Source: Pampus argenteus
Lineage: Eukaryota; Chordata; Actinopteri; Scombriformes; Stromateidae
Length of the DNA: 64,000 bases
NCBI GenBank assembly: GCA_036937835.1
Contig: CM072880.1
Location: 15,396,001 to 15,460,000, forward strand
Reading direction: 5' to 3'
Within the stretch, counting starts at the first letter, position 1, and the number at the start of each line of letters is the position of its first letter. Both the position numbers and the translations under genes were made by a program. The notes beneath the pieces are model-generated. The model saw only the letters and a list, made by a program, of their open reading frames with translations, made no database searches and was not told the DNA's origin. Below, one piece after another: positions 1 to 9,956 of the stretch.

Positions 1-600
1 GTTTGAACCGCCCTCTCTGCGTGTCCGTTGCTCTGTGGGTTATGTGGGCTAGATGTGTAGTGTATGATGTCATACTGTCTGCAAAAATCTTTCCAGGCCT
101 CACTTGTGTACTGTGGGCCGTTGTCACTGACTATCTGGTCAGGGATGCCAAATCTTGCAAATGTAGATTTTAACATCTGAACAACCTGTTCTGTTGTTGT
201 GGTTGGCAAATGTAAGATTTCAATGTAACGTGAGTAATAGTCTGATATCACGATGTAATGTTTGCTTTTGTATTCACAAATATCTGTGGCAATCTTCTGC
301 CATGGTCTGTCAGGAAGGGGTGTAGATTGTAGTGGCTCCTTACGCTTTGTGCGCCTGTTTACCTGACAAAAGTGACATTTTTCCACTCTGTTCTTAATAT
401 CTACAGATATCCTAGGCCACCACACGTTGTCCACACTTTGACAAGCTCTGGTGTCCATCATGTAGCCGATCCAGTATTTCCTCTCTCATCGACTGTGGAA
501 CAACAATGCGACACCCTAGTGTAATAAGCCCTTCTCACACTGACAATGAGTCTTTCATTGCATAAAAGTCTTTTACACTGTGTGGAATGTTACACTCTCT
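1..600 (-). pseudogene. Gypsy integrase fragment with stop codons
   Basis: The minus-strand translation gives an integrase zinc-binding end (VEKCHFCQVNRR), the first catalytic Asp region (WQKIATDICEYK), the second (GIPDQIVSDNGPQYTSEAW) and the catalytic Glu region (SSPHNPQSNGHAER) near position 15. Stops occur in the linker after the RNase H part (about 607 and about 539), so it cannot be made as one pol protein. It belongs to the same remnant as the chimeric gag/RNase H segment. Confidence 0.8.
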
Positions 601-606
601 TTCCGG

Positions 607-1401
607 CTATCCTTCCTTGATCAGCCGCCTTACGCACTGTAGCGGCTCATCCTTCTGTGTAGCCGCCTTCATCAACTCCAGCTTCTGCTGTGATACTGGC
701 CAACAGTGTATGACAGCATTAACATGACAAGCAATGACAGACTCTGTGGTGTTGTCGCTGTCCTGAATTGGGCTGCGTGACAGCGTATCAGCTATGACCA
801 GAGTCTTTCCGGGTGCGTACTCTGCTTTGGCGTTAAACCGCATCAAGCGCATTAAAAGTCTCTGACATCGCACTGGAACCGCATCTAAATCTTTGCTATT
901 AATCAGCGGCACCAACGGCTTGTGATCTGTAATGAGTCTGAATGAGTATTGCCGCACCATCTGTACCGCTGTCTCCAACGTGAGGATGCCAACGACCAGC
1001 CTGTCTCTTATGTGCTCGCTCTTTGTCTCTCCAAAGTCACAGTTCTCACTCAGTTCATAGAGAGCTCTGATAAATGACTCGGTCATCTCGCCCGGCTTCT
1101 GTACTCTCTGATAGAAACACGCTCTCTCATGGATGGTGTTTTTCTTTGGCACAAAATATGCGTCGAATTTAGCAAGGACGGTGTCGTAGTCGTCGCCACT
1201 CTCATGGTCGCCGAAGGAAAAAGACTTGAAAATGTTCTCGGCCTCGTAGCCCATGCCGTATATCAGTGTGCTAACCTGGACCTCGCCATCTTCATTACTT
1301 AGCTTAACCGCGAGCCTGTACCGGGAGAATCTCTGTCTCCACACGGGCCAGTTGCCAGGCCGCTCGAAGTTGAAGTTTTCCGGCGAGTTAAACTTTGCCA
1401 T
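607..1401 (-). pseudogene. Chimeric gag / RNase H remnant of gypsy element
   Basis: From the gag-type start at 1401 (MAKFNSPENFNFERPGNW) the frame stays open for about 264 codons. The first half (to about codon 150) is a retrotransposon capsid region. At about 950 it switches without a stop into the C-terminal RNase H tail, recognisable by RLITDHKPLVPLIN and by APGKTLVIADTLSRSP. The order protease-RT-RNase H expected between them is absent, so a deletion of several kilobases fused the two in frame. The frame ends at a stop at 607-609. An upstream ATG at 1464 lies inside the LTR and is not a plausible gag start. No independent function is suggested. Confidence 0.75.
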
Positions 1402-1440
1402 AGCGTCGGGTGTCTTCCTTTCAGAGCACTTCTGACACCA

Positions 1441-1620
1441 TGTAAAATAAGCGCTGTCCAACACACTTATTTATGCTCAAAACGTCCATTTATTAGACAC
1501 CATGTCAGGATACACGTTTACAACATTGTCCTGTCAACTTAACTCTGAGTCGCTAAGACTCCACCCCTATATCATTCTGGATGTCTCTAATTGGTTACAT
1601 CGGATGTCAGTTACGTAACA
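1441..1620 (-). repeat. LTR (180 bp) of the decayed gypsy remnant
   Basis: On the minus strand the segment starts TGTTACGTAAC and ends TTTTACA, giving the TG...CA ends usual for LTRs. It contains an AATAAA poly(A) signal and is followed directly by a primer-binding-site-like TGGTGTCAGAAGTG at 1440-1427. No second copy is visible in the window. Confidence 0.75.
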
Positions 1621-1631
1621 CTCAATACCTT

Positions 1632-1710
1632 GACACACTATTTCAACATAAGAAAATATAATAAAAGGTGTGTATATGATATAAAATACAGTATCAAGAT
1701 TTCATTATCA
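1632..1710. repeat. 79-bp dispersed repeat, copy A
   Basis: This segment (from gacacactatttcaac to gatttcattatca) recurs at 15452-15530 in the same orientation, with only about two differences that I can count. The left edge abuts the decayed LTR remnant and the right edge abuts a different interspersed repeat, so both boundaries look insertion-defined. Confidence 0.8.
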
Positions 1711-1965
1711 AATCAAATTTTATTTATATAGGCCAAAATCACAAAATACATTTGTCTCAGAGGGCTTTACAATCTGTACAGGGAGTGACACCCTCTGTCC
1801 TTAGACCCTCGATTCGAGTGAGGAAAAACTTGCCCACCAAAAAACCTTTTAACAGGGAAAAAGGTGGAAGAAACCTCAGGAAGAGCCACAGAGGAGGGAT
1901 CCCTCTCCCAGGACGGACAGACGTGCAATGGATGTCACATGTACAGAACAGGATCAAATGCAAAG
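1711..1965 (+). repeat. Teleost interspersed repeat (unclassified)
   Basis: The stretch begins with the AAATTTTATTTATATAG type of head and continues through AAACCTCAGGAAGAGCCACAG and GGGATCCCTCTCCCAGGA. I recognise this as a very abundant repeat type in percomorph fish genomes, but I cannot name the family from sequence alone. It lies just beyond the 3' end of the pim-like gene. Open frames inside it carry no protein similarity that I can see. Confidence 0.6.
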
Positions 1966-2078
1966 AACATTACAGGGCGTTATTTAATGCTTACTCTTCT
2001 GTAATGTGGAAATTGTGTGTGTGGTTCTGTGCTGATTGTGAGAATGTGAGGTGGTGGGAGGAACCGACCAGAAGGCCT

Positions 2079-2084
2079 TTTATT
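2079..2084 (-). terminator. Poly(A) signal of the pim-like gene
   Basis: An AATAAA hexamer on the minus strand lies 27 nt beyond the TGA stop of the kinase gene, giving a very short 3' UTR. Confidence 0.55.
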
Positions 2085-2110
2085 GAAGAGGAGGTAGGTG
2101 GAGGGGTGGT

Positions 2111-5100
2111 TCATTGGAGGGCAAGGCAGCTCTCTAGGTCCTCCAGAGTGACACGCCGTGCTGGGTCTCTGGCCAGACACATGTGCAACAAACACTTGGT
2201 TTCTAAAAATGAGGAGAGAAAGCGGGAAATCAAGGTTCAAGGGGAAAGCTACAGTAACCTGTGAGGGGAAAAAAAACTTTGCTTTTGAGAAAGAAGATAC
2301 CGTCTGGTACAAAAATGTGTCTTACCATGGGACAGTTCACTGTCGATTTGAATGCGTCCCTGGATGAAGTCTGTGGTTGTAAAATGCACTCCTCTATGCA
2401 GCAACGAATAGAAGAGAGCGCCCATCTGCCAAACTGTGGTGGGAGTGTCCCAGTATGCGCCATCACTAAAATATTCTGGAGGGGCGTATGCACGGGTACC
2501 TGAAACATACAGCAACAGAGAGATGGAGGAAGACAAAGACAGAAAGTGAGAATGAGAAGGGGGCTAAGGTTTCTTTAAACATGAAAGTCATCATTTTAAA
2601 AATTGGCTAATTCATATCATACCACAGAAGGAAGTGTAGGACAGATTTGATGAGAAGGTGCCACATCCAAAGTCAATCACCCGGAGTCTAAAGGCACCAG
2701 TTATGGAACGCTCAATCAGGGTGTTTTCTAACTTGATGTCTCTGTGAAAGACACCGTTGGCGTGCATGTCAATGGCTGCATCCACCAGCTGCCTCAGGAT
2801 CATCTGAAACAGAGAGACATAGACATACAGTAGTTGAGAGGGACTGTAGGGCACTATTTTCTCTAATGACTGTTGTATAATTAGCAAGCAATTTAACATG
2901 AAGCGCTATTGTAACCATGACTGAAACTGACTAGCGCTAGTATGTTCCTGGCTGGCTGGCTGTCATTTTAGCTGTTAACTAGCCAGCTACAGTAATTTAG
3001 TAGCCCCTCAAGTAGTCCCTACATCACCACCCTCCAGCACTGCCTATTTCACAAGGACGTGTACAAGGACTTGCAGTCACACCAGAAAGTGGCAACAGTT
3101 TCAATCACACCAAATGTGATAAATGTAACTTCTGCAGGTGGAGACTGCAGCCTAAAACCCTCAGCCCTCAGCCTAAAATAAAACGTCCTCCACATAGCTT
3201 CAGTACTTTGGCTTCACGTTCCGGCAGGGAGCAGCCGACGACATCAAGATAGGTGTGGAGGTCCAGGCAGAGGACTGGTCTTTCCAACACCAGGATTAGC
3301 TCATCTTCCAGAATGTACCAGTCCAGAAGGGATATCGCGGCAGATTGCCCAATTGATCCTGGTAGATCTGCAGATTTGAGCATGAGGGCCACCTCGAGAA
3401 TGACGTTAAACACCTTCCCACTGCAAACCTAAAGAAAACAAATGTATACAAGTTGAGTGGACAACGAGGTTCTATTAAAAAATGTTATTTATACTGACAA
3501 CTTGTCTGTGCATGTGTTTTGCTCATCCACAGCAGTGAAAGACATGTTCAACATTTAGGTAACAGTTGTAATTTCAACAGTGTTCAAATCACTCACCACT
3601 TCTTTGCATATCACTTTTTCTCCAGGAATGTGCTTGATGGCCACCTGTAAGACAGAAATTCATTTGGTTGGCACTTTCTTAAGCTGTGGTAAGTGGCATA
3701 ATGTGTGTGTTTTGTTTGATGAGACTTACTGGTAAAAAGTCTCCTTTACGGAAGCCGGCATACACTGAGCCAAAGCCTCCTGAACCGATTGGAGTCGCCT
3801 GGAGATACTCGTTCTCAAATTCAGCTACAGACAAACACAGACAGGGACATTTATTAAGCATAACCCTGAATACAAAGCCGAGGTTAAAGGTAATCTCTTG
3901 TAGAAGGTGCAGGTAGAGTGCCTTCACTTATCTTACACAGCAATAGCAACACACAAACTAGTCTTTCTCTAACTTTCTTTCACACTATCAGCCCACCTCT
4001 GCTTCTGTTTCCTGAAGAGGCCGTTTCTAAGATTATCTCTTCCAGTGAACGGCTATCATGACTGATGTCTTCATCGCTCCCATCCTTCAGCACTTTCTCA
4101 CTGGATGTAGTAGTGCTGGATCCACAAGTGAAATGTGTGACACTTATTTCACTGTAGCTCAGAATGAGGCTGGCGCTACTGGAGCTACGACTCTTCTTCC
4201 ATGGTGCATTACCATCATCACTGGCTTTTCTCTTCTTTTGCACCAAAGAATCCTCCACTGATCTTGTGCTGGGTTCAGAGGAGATGGTGTCGAAGCTCAG
4301 CCGAATCTTTTTTTCGGATGTACCAGCATCAACACTGGCCTTTCTCTTGCCCTTCTCTTGTTTCGTGAAGTCGTCCACTGACTCTTCACTAGTCTTTATC
4401 TTTTTCCTGGGCATTGGTCCGTCATCATCAGCCCTCCTCTTTCTCACGCTGACTTTCTCACTGGAGTCGGTGATGTTGCAACACTTGATTTTTTTGCTGG
4501 GTGTTCCTGCAACATCACTGTCCTCTCTGTTTCTCTTCTTCATGTTGGAGTACTTATCCATGTTGTTCTCTACAAATGAGAAAAATACCTCTTAACAACT
4601 TCCTGCATATTGCACACACTTGATATGCATGATGGCCCATTGTGGTTGTGTACATAGATTGACATATGAACATACATACAAACATATGAACTGTTTGACA
4701 TGTAAAAACTGCATCAATATAAAGTGAGAGGGATATTGTATTAAATTGTTTGGCTTCTGCATAGCACTGCAATGAATTTACTATTTAATGATTTACTTTG
4801 TGACCACCTTAATAAAATGTTACAATAGGAGTTGTACCAATAGTTTTTTAGACAAGAAGAAGGGACTGTGCACCCTTGTAAAATAAGTTTTAAAAATAAT
4901 CTCTTTGCATTACTATTGCATTTACTTTATTGCATTTACTAATTACTATTTCTGAACAGTAGTGGATTATAATCCCTAGACTGAAACAAGGAACTGGACT
5001 ATAAATGTTGGATCACCACAGAATTAACCTTGTACATGAAAAATTGTATAGACCAAAAATGTATATTTGACTGTTATATCATTATATTAAGTTCAATACA

Positions 5101-5236
5101 CCTACTAAATACAAATATCAATTTCTATCAAGTCAACGCCTGATAAATCATATGGATTATCTCACGTCAGTAGGGATTGCAAGTTTTTTGCCACAACTTC
5201 ACACTTACCTTGATCTTTTTCAAAGGTTGTAGTCAT
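2111..5236 (-). CDS. Pim-like serine/threonine protein kinase (8 coding exons, intact)
   Basis: Coding exons on the minus strand: 5236-5209, 4569-3997, 3824-3730, 3644-3597, 3428-3207, 2803-2623, 2499-2326, 2202-2111. They total 1413 nt, 470 residues. Residues 1-200 are a charged, Ser-rich extension with four KKIK-like basic repeats. The kinase domain follows: glycine loop IGSGGFGSV (213-221), catalytic Lys in VAIK (236), HRDIKLEN (342-349), DFG (366-368), APPEYF, and VWQMGALFY as in Pim kinases. All catalytic residues are present, so it should be active. Pim kinases are constitutively active cytosolic or nuclear Ser/Thr kinases favouring basic substrates, and teleosts carry large lineage-specific pim-like families. 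Which paralogue this is cannot be told here. Exon 1 is the least certain: the frame stays open upstream of the chosen ATG, so the start could lie in a further 5' exon. The exon 5 donor (GTACTG) is weak. Confidence 0.85.
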
Positions 5237-5649
5237 CAAGTCTTTTGTAGACGTAGAAGACGTGACGTTTCGATCGATTTGTTTTAAGATACAAGCTCCT
5301 GCAGATACCTGAAGAGTGTGTACTTAACAGTGTGTCTGGGTCTCAGTGTAAAAACATTCAGAACTGATTTCAGAACTATGACTGTGACATCACAAAACTC
5401 AAGAACATTAGGCATCAATGGTAAATGAGCAGAAGTTCCATGTTTTTATTTGAGGATCGCCATGGTGGAAAAACTGACAACCACCATTTATACCTTAAAA
5501 TGCCTTAGTTTCCAAATTAAAGGATAAATTAATGGCTGAATTGAGCACTTTGTTACTTTCCATCACTTGAACCTTAGTTGACAAACAACATTGCACGCAA
5601 AAATATTTCAATGTGATTTGTATGCACAATATTAGACAGTTGAAAACAT
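5237..5649. other. Upstream region of the pim-like gene
   Basis: AT-rich sequence with no coding exon that I can support. A minus-strand acceptor-like ctgcag lies near 5297, with an open frame running from it into the chosen ATG, so a further 5' exon is possible. No TATA box is obvious. Confidence 0.35.
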
Positions 5650-5664
5650 AAATAATGAACAGCT

Positions 5665-5960
5665 ATTTCAATTCAATTTAAGTTTATTGTCATGTGCACA
5701 GAATAGAAACAAGTTTCTTTGTACAATGAAATTCTTACTTGTTGTCCCACATAATGCCGTATCAACACACAAGTAACATAAATACACCTAAGTAGCATAA
5801 TATAAACATAACTGTGAAATATAAATATAAACTGAAATATAATATAGCTGTGAGTTACAGGTAATGTGCAAAAGGTAGGTGTAATGCAATAAGTCAGTCA
5901 GAAGTAAAGTGTATGATTGGCACAGTCCCAGCTGTGTGAGGTAGTTAAGTAAGTTTCTAT
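5665..5960. repeat. Teleost interspersed repeat (unclassified)
   Basis: The head, AAGTTTATTGTCATGTGCAC followed by TACAATGAAATTCTTACTTG, matches a dispersed repeat type that I know from many fish sequences. It then grades into AT-rich sequence with no coding capacity. The family name is not determinable here. Confidence 0.5.
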
Positions 5961-6111
5961 CTATTTATTAAGAATAATAAGTAGCTGATAAGAATAATAA
6001 ACACACACAAACTCACACACAATATAACAAGCTTAATAAAAAATAGCTCATTCCAAGTCAAAATAAGGCAAGTCAATTTAAAGTTTTCAGTTCTTCCTAC
6101 TCAATAATTTG

Positions 6112-6913
6112 CATAATCCAAAAGTAAAATATTGCTGAAGAAAATCGGCACACAAGTTCACTACAGTTGGCTAAAGAAGTAGAAAGCCAAACAGGGGTGA
6201 CTGTTTCCCGTGACACAATACGTCGTACACTGCAGAGGAATGGCATGCGTGGATGCCGTCCATGAAAGAAGCCTCTCCTGAAGCCTGGGCACAAAAAAGC
6301 CCGTCTAGAGTTTGCCAGGGCCCATGCTGACAAAGATGAAGCCTACTGGGACTCTGTACTGTGGAGTGATCAGACCAAAATTAATGTTTTTGGAACTGAT
6401 GGCTTCAAAACTGTATGGCGTCGCAAAGGTGAAGAATACAGAGAAAAATGCATGGTGCCCACAGTGAAGCATGGTGGTGGCAGTGTCCTTATGTGGGGCT
6501 GCATGAGTGCTGCAGGTGTTGGGGAGCTGCACTTCATTGATGGCGTCATGAATTCTATACTGAAGAAGAAAATGCTACCATCACTCCGAGCACTTCGTCG
6601 TGGTGCACTTTTCCAACATGACAACGATCCTAAACACACATCTAAGGCCACTGTTGACTTTCTGAAGAGGAACAGGGTGAGAGTGATTCAGTGGCCAAGC
6701 ATGTCACCTGATCTGAACCCAATCGAACATCTATGGAGAATTCTGAAGAGACGAGTGGAGCGTCACTCTCCATCCAGCATCCAGTCTCTAAAAGAGGTGA
6801 TTGTTGAAGAATGGAAAAAGATTGATGTTGAAACATGTTGCCAACTTGTTCATTCCATGCCCCGAAGACTTGGTGCCATCATTAAAAATCATGGAGGCCA
6901 TACAAAATACTAG
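6112..6913 (+). pseudogene. Tc1-like transposase, broken
   Basis: The reading frame gives the end of the DNA-binding region (TGVTVSRDTIRRTL) and then the catalytic DDE domain: first Asp in WSDQTKINVFG, second in QHDNDPKHTSK, Glu in PDLNPIEHLW, ending GGHTKY. The N-terminal helix-turn-helix is missing and a TGA at 6263-6265 interrupts the frame. The stop follows CGTCCA and is probably a C-to-T change in an original CGA. The longest uninterrupted piece starting at a Met is 6452-6913. It is a dead copy of a cut-and-paste transposase. Confidence 0.85.
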
Positions 6914-7122
6914 ATGCAGTAGTTTTGTTGGGGGTGTACTCATTTTTGTTCCCCCCTAATTTGAGTAGAACTGAAAAATTTGTCATCTAAGTTTTATTAT
7001 TAATCAAACTTTTGTGTTGTTTCTTATGTTCTATTAAACTTTGTTTTCTTTCTTGCTTTCATGGACATATTGCTTAAAATGTTACTTTTCAAAGGGGGTG
7101 TACTCATTTATGCTGGACACTG
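6112..7122 (+). mobile_element. Tc1-like DNA transposon, 5'-truncated
   Basis: It contains a Tc1-type transposase remnant and a right end. The terminal sequence ends in ...TGGACACTG at 7122, followed by a TA (7123-7124). The motif GGGGGTGTACTCATTT occurs twice in the same orientation, at 6930-6945 and 7094-7109. That is the inner/outer direct repeat arrangement (IR/DR) of Sleeping Beauty-type Tc1 elements. No matching left terminal repeat is seen before 6112, so the 5' end has been lost or replaced. Confidence 0.8.
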
Positions 7123-7254
<132 letters not shown>

Positions 7255-7391
7255 ATAGTGATCAATATGTCTTCTGTTTGTCTCATTACTGAATTATTAA
7301 CTGATTGTCATTTATCTTTCAGAGAAAGGAAAGAAGAGAAAAATAAGATTTGAACTCTGGTTTGAAAAGGATAAGTTAATATTTTATTGTA
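7255..7391 (+). repeat. Dispersed copy of the exon-like repeat unit
   Basis: This segment runs from atagtgatcaatatgtcttc through the acceptor-like tttatctttcag and the purine-rich block to ggataagttaatattttatt. It is nearly the same as the units of the tandem array at 19011-19890. It is a single isolated copy, about 12 kb upstream of the array, and the gypsy insertion lies between them. Confidence 0.85.
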
Positions 7392-7392
7392 A

Positions 7393-7430
7393 CACATTAA
7401 ACCTTCTCTAACAGGAGAAGGTTTAATGTG
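7393..7430. repeat. Perfect 16-bp inverted repeat (hairpin)
   Basis: The arms CACATTAAACCTTCTC (7393-7408) and GAGAAGGTTTAATGTG (7415-7430) are exact reverse complements around a 6-nt loop. It lies just downstream of the dispersed exon-like unit and 43 bp before the gypsy LTR. Confidence 0.95.
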
Positions 7431-7473
7431 ATAATAAGTAGAGTACCATAAGTGCCTTTGAGCTTTTGAGAGA

Positions 7474-7885
7474 TGTGATACACCCTAATGTGGAAGCACA
7501 GCAACTTAAAACACAGTCACTTTTTGGTTTTTTTCCTATTTACATAGGTTTAGATATGTATTTTATATATATATTATATAATATATGTGGTATTAGTTAA
7601 CCCAATGCGAAATGTAATTTCACACTCTGTTGTAAAGAACAATCTTACTGGGGGGGAAAGAAAAAAAAAGAAAAGAAAGCGGAACCAAAGTGCAGGTAAT
7701 GTTTCACCGGGGGTCCTAAAGTGAGCGACTCCGCCCTCTTCTCTCAGACAAACTTTGTGGAGAAAGATGACGGTTTGCGCTCCGACTCACTGTGTCTATA
7801 ATTTCATTTTCCAGAGAGCTGAGAACCGTGAACCCAAATCAACTTCTTTTTGTTACATAACTTCAGCTATTTGAAACTCGTAACA
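7474..7885 (+). repeat. 5' LTR (412 bp)
   Basis: It starts TGTGATACACCC and ends CTCGTAACA. The same 412 bp recur at 14713-15124. Inside are an AT-rich TATATATTATATAATATAT stretch that may serve as core promoter and a poly-purine run of G and A (about 7650-7680). Confidence 0.97.
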
Positions 7886-7890
7886 AACTG

Positions 7891-7908
7891 TGGGGGCTCG
7901 TCCGGGAT
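7891..7908 (+). promoter_or_regulatory. Primer-binding site, tRNA-Pro type
   Basis: TGGGGGCTCGTCCGGGAT lies 5 nt past the 5' LTR. This 18-mer is the well-known complement of the 3' end of tRNA-Pro, also used by murine gammaretroviruses. It indicates minus-strand DNA synthesis primed by tRNA-Pro. Confidence 0.93.
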
Positions 7909-8055
7909 CTCTTCTCATCACAACCACTGAGGAGTAGATCCAGTGATACTAGAACCATACGACCAAGGTGAAAAGACGCTGCTGCAGGCCAGGAGTCAAT
8001 CTGAGGGTGTCCAGGAGGGGAGACCAATGATGATGGTGGATCTTCACATCTCTAG

Positions 8056-8145
8056 GAGCCGCTCTGCTGATCCTGAGGCCAACGCACACTAGTCACCAGA
8101 GAGCCACTCTGCCGATCCTGAGGACAACCCACGCTGGTTACCAGA
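8056..8145 (+). repeat. 45-bp tandem duplication in the retrotransposon leader
   Basis: Two adjacent 45-bp units (8056-8100 and 8101-8145) both read GAGCCxCTCTGCxGATCCTG at the start and end in ACCAGA. A diverged partial third unit may follow. It lies in the untranslated leader between the primer site and gag, where packaging and translation signals are expected. Confidence 0.8.
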
Positions 8146-8276
8146 CAGCTTACACTGCTGATTCGTTGGTCATCGTACACCTGCATCAGGGGATCGGGAG
8201 GTCAACACGCACACACCCATTCCACTTCCCAAGTCACTATACTACTGATTCACTGAACTAACAAACTCTACACACC

Positions 8277-9956
8277 ATGTCAGCAGCTCGCAAAGAATTA
8301 GTATGGAGCATCAAGAAGCAACTCTTCAGACTCTCGAGCAACGACATCTATCAGGTTGCAAAAGACATTGCAATCGACAGCCAACAGGGTGGAGAGCTGA
8401 ACCCAAATGATGAAGAAGCTTGCATGGAGTATGTGCTCTCTTACATGCAATCTAGCAATTTACTAGAACTTGAGGATGAAGGTATGTGTCAATTACTGGT
8501 TTTGAATGATTTGATATGTAAAGTAATGAATGTTGATGCCCCTGTTCATTTTTCTGTGAGTGCATTAAGTGATGGTGACACACATGTTACACCTAGTGAC
8601 CACACATCTACTACAATCCCAAACTCTTTATCACAACCTCATTCCCACCCTAACAGCACAGTTATGCACACACAACTCCACCCTGACACTCATACAAACA
8701 CAACAATACAGTCAGTAGAAGAACTGAGACGGGTGTACACAGAGCTAGGTGAGAAACTCCGACGATGTGAATCTACAGCAGCCCCGCTGACTGCAACCTA
8801 CCCCTACCATGGTGAGTCAGGGCCAGACTGTATTCCCCAGGTTATCTCAGAGAGACCAGTAGTCCTGAAAGACCTCTCCTGCCTGCAACGCAGAGACTTC
8901 AAAGTACATGGTGGGCAGGTTGGAGACCAGAGCTCTGACATGAACTATAACAATCTCAGCAAACAAATTGATGAGGGAATAAAAGAGGGTTTCTCAGAGG
9001 CAGAGGTGGTGAGAGGGGTGTTGAGGATCATCAAACCAGGCGCCTTTAAGGATATGCTGGTAAACAAAGATTCAATTACAGTATCTGAACTCAAAGGCTT
9101 CCTCAGGTCCCACCTCGGTGAGAAAGCAACAACTGAGATGTTCCAGGAGTTGATGTGTGCCAGGCAATCAGACCAAGAATCACCCCAGCAGTTTCTGTAT
9201 CGAATGATTGGGCTCAAACAGAAACTACTTTCCCAGTCCCGACAGGCCAATACAGACATTTCATATGATCCTATGACCATCCAGGAAGTTTTCCTCCATA
9301 CTATCTATCAGGGCTTGGGGCCAAAACATGCTGACCTCAGACAGAGACTGAGACCTCTGACCTCAAACAGCCAAGTCACAGATGAGGAAATTCTTCGCCA
9401 GGTAATGAAAATAATAAATGATGAGAACGAGCATCAGCGCAGACTTGGCCAACCCCTTAGACAAAAGACAACACAAGCACACAGTGCCAAGGTAGAGACA
9501 GGAGACTATCACCACAATGGAAAGACACTGAATACAGCGACAGACAGTAAAAATCTCCAGACAATACAACAGCTTAGTGCCCAGGTGGAGACCCTGACAC
9601 ACATGGTGGCTTCTTTGATGGAGCAACAAACAGCACACACTCAGATGTCTCCCCCTCTTACTATGCCAACCCCTATGCCAGTCCACACCCAGCCACAGCC
9701 GTCCTCTCAACCATCCCTCAGCAGGTCTATCCAACCACAACTGAGACAACCCACAGTCCAGACGAGAGGTAGAGCAGCTCGTTGTCTGAAATGCACAGAG
9801 CAGAACCTACAGGAGTGCAACCACTGCTTCGTGTGTGGAGAGGCAGGACACAGGGCAGTGGGATGTTTGAAACGAGTCAAGGTGCAGGGAAACGGGACTC
9901 GGTCTCTGGGGAGGGACACCCAGAGACCAGTGTGCAGTTTCAGTCCCAAGCAGTAG
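8277..9956 (+). CDS. Gag polyprotein of the gypsy element (559 aa)
   Basis: It starts at the first ATG after the leader (MSAARKELVW). Residues 1-85 are a predicted helical domain. Residues 85-160 are Thr/His/Pro-rich linker. Residues of about 200-385 look like a retroelement capsid region (LSKQIDEGIKEGFSEAEVVR... FLYRMIGLKQKLL). Then a Gln/Pro-rich stretch leads to one CCHC zinc knuckle, CFVCGEAGHRAVGC (517-530), which binds RNA in Gag proteins. Gag forms the particle that packages the element's RNA. Its last 175 nt overlap pol in the -1 frame, and the slippery site lies at codons 538-539, so most ribosomes should finish here and make Gag only. The frame is intact. Confidence 0.93.
   Translation: MSAARKELVWSIKKQLFRLSSNDIYQVAKDIAIDSQQGGELNPNDEEACMEYVLSYMQSSNLLELEDEGMCQLLVLNDLICKVMNVDAPVHFSVSALSDGDTHVTPSDHTSTTIPNSLSQPHSHPNSTVMHTQLHPDTHTNTTIQSVEELRRVYTELGEKLRRCESTAAPLTATYPYHGESGPDCIPQVISERPVVLKDLSCLQRRDFKVHGGQVGDQSSDMNYNNLSKQIDEGIKEGFSEAEVVRGVLRIIKPGAFKDMLVNKDSITVSELKGFLRSHLGEKATTEMFQELMCARQSDQESPQQFLYRMIGLKQKLLSQSRQANTDISYDPMTIQEVFLHTIYQGLGPKHADLRQRLRPLTSNSQVTDEEILRQVMKIINDENEHQRRLGQPLRQKTTQAHSAKVETGDYHHNGKTLNTATDSKNLQTIQQLSAQVETLTHMVASLMEQQTAHTQMSPPLTMPTPMPVHTQPQPSSQPSLSRSIQPQLRQPTVQTRGRAARCLKCTEQNLQECNHCFVCGEAGHRAVGCLKRVKVQGNGTRSLGRDTQRPVCSFSPKQ

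Larger units (their letters stand above)
1..1620 (-). mobile_element. Decayed Ty3/gypsy LTR retrotransposon remnant (5' part, runs off window)
   Basis: Read on the minus strand the order is LTR (1620-1441), primer-binding site beginning TGGTGTCAGAAGTG (1440 downward), gag N-terminus (ATG at 1401), a jump into RNase H (about 950), then integrase zinc-binding and catalytic core down to position 1, where the window ends. Between gag and RNase H the protease, reverse transcriptase and most gag are missing, so this is an internally deleted copy. Several stop codons interrupt the integrase part. The other LTR must lie to the left of the window. It is unrelated in LTR sequence to the intact element at 7474-15124. 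Confidence 0.85.
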
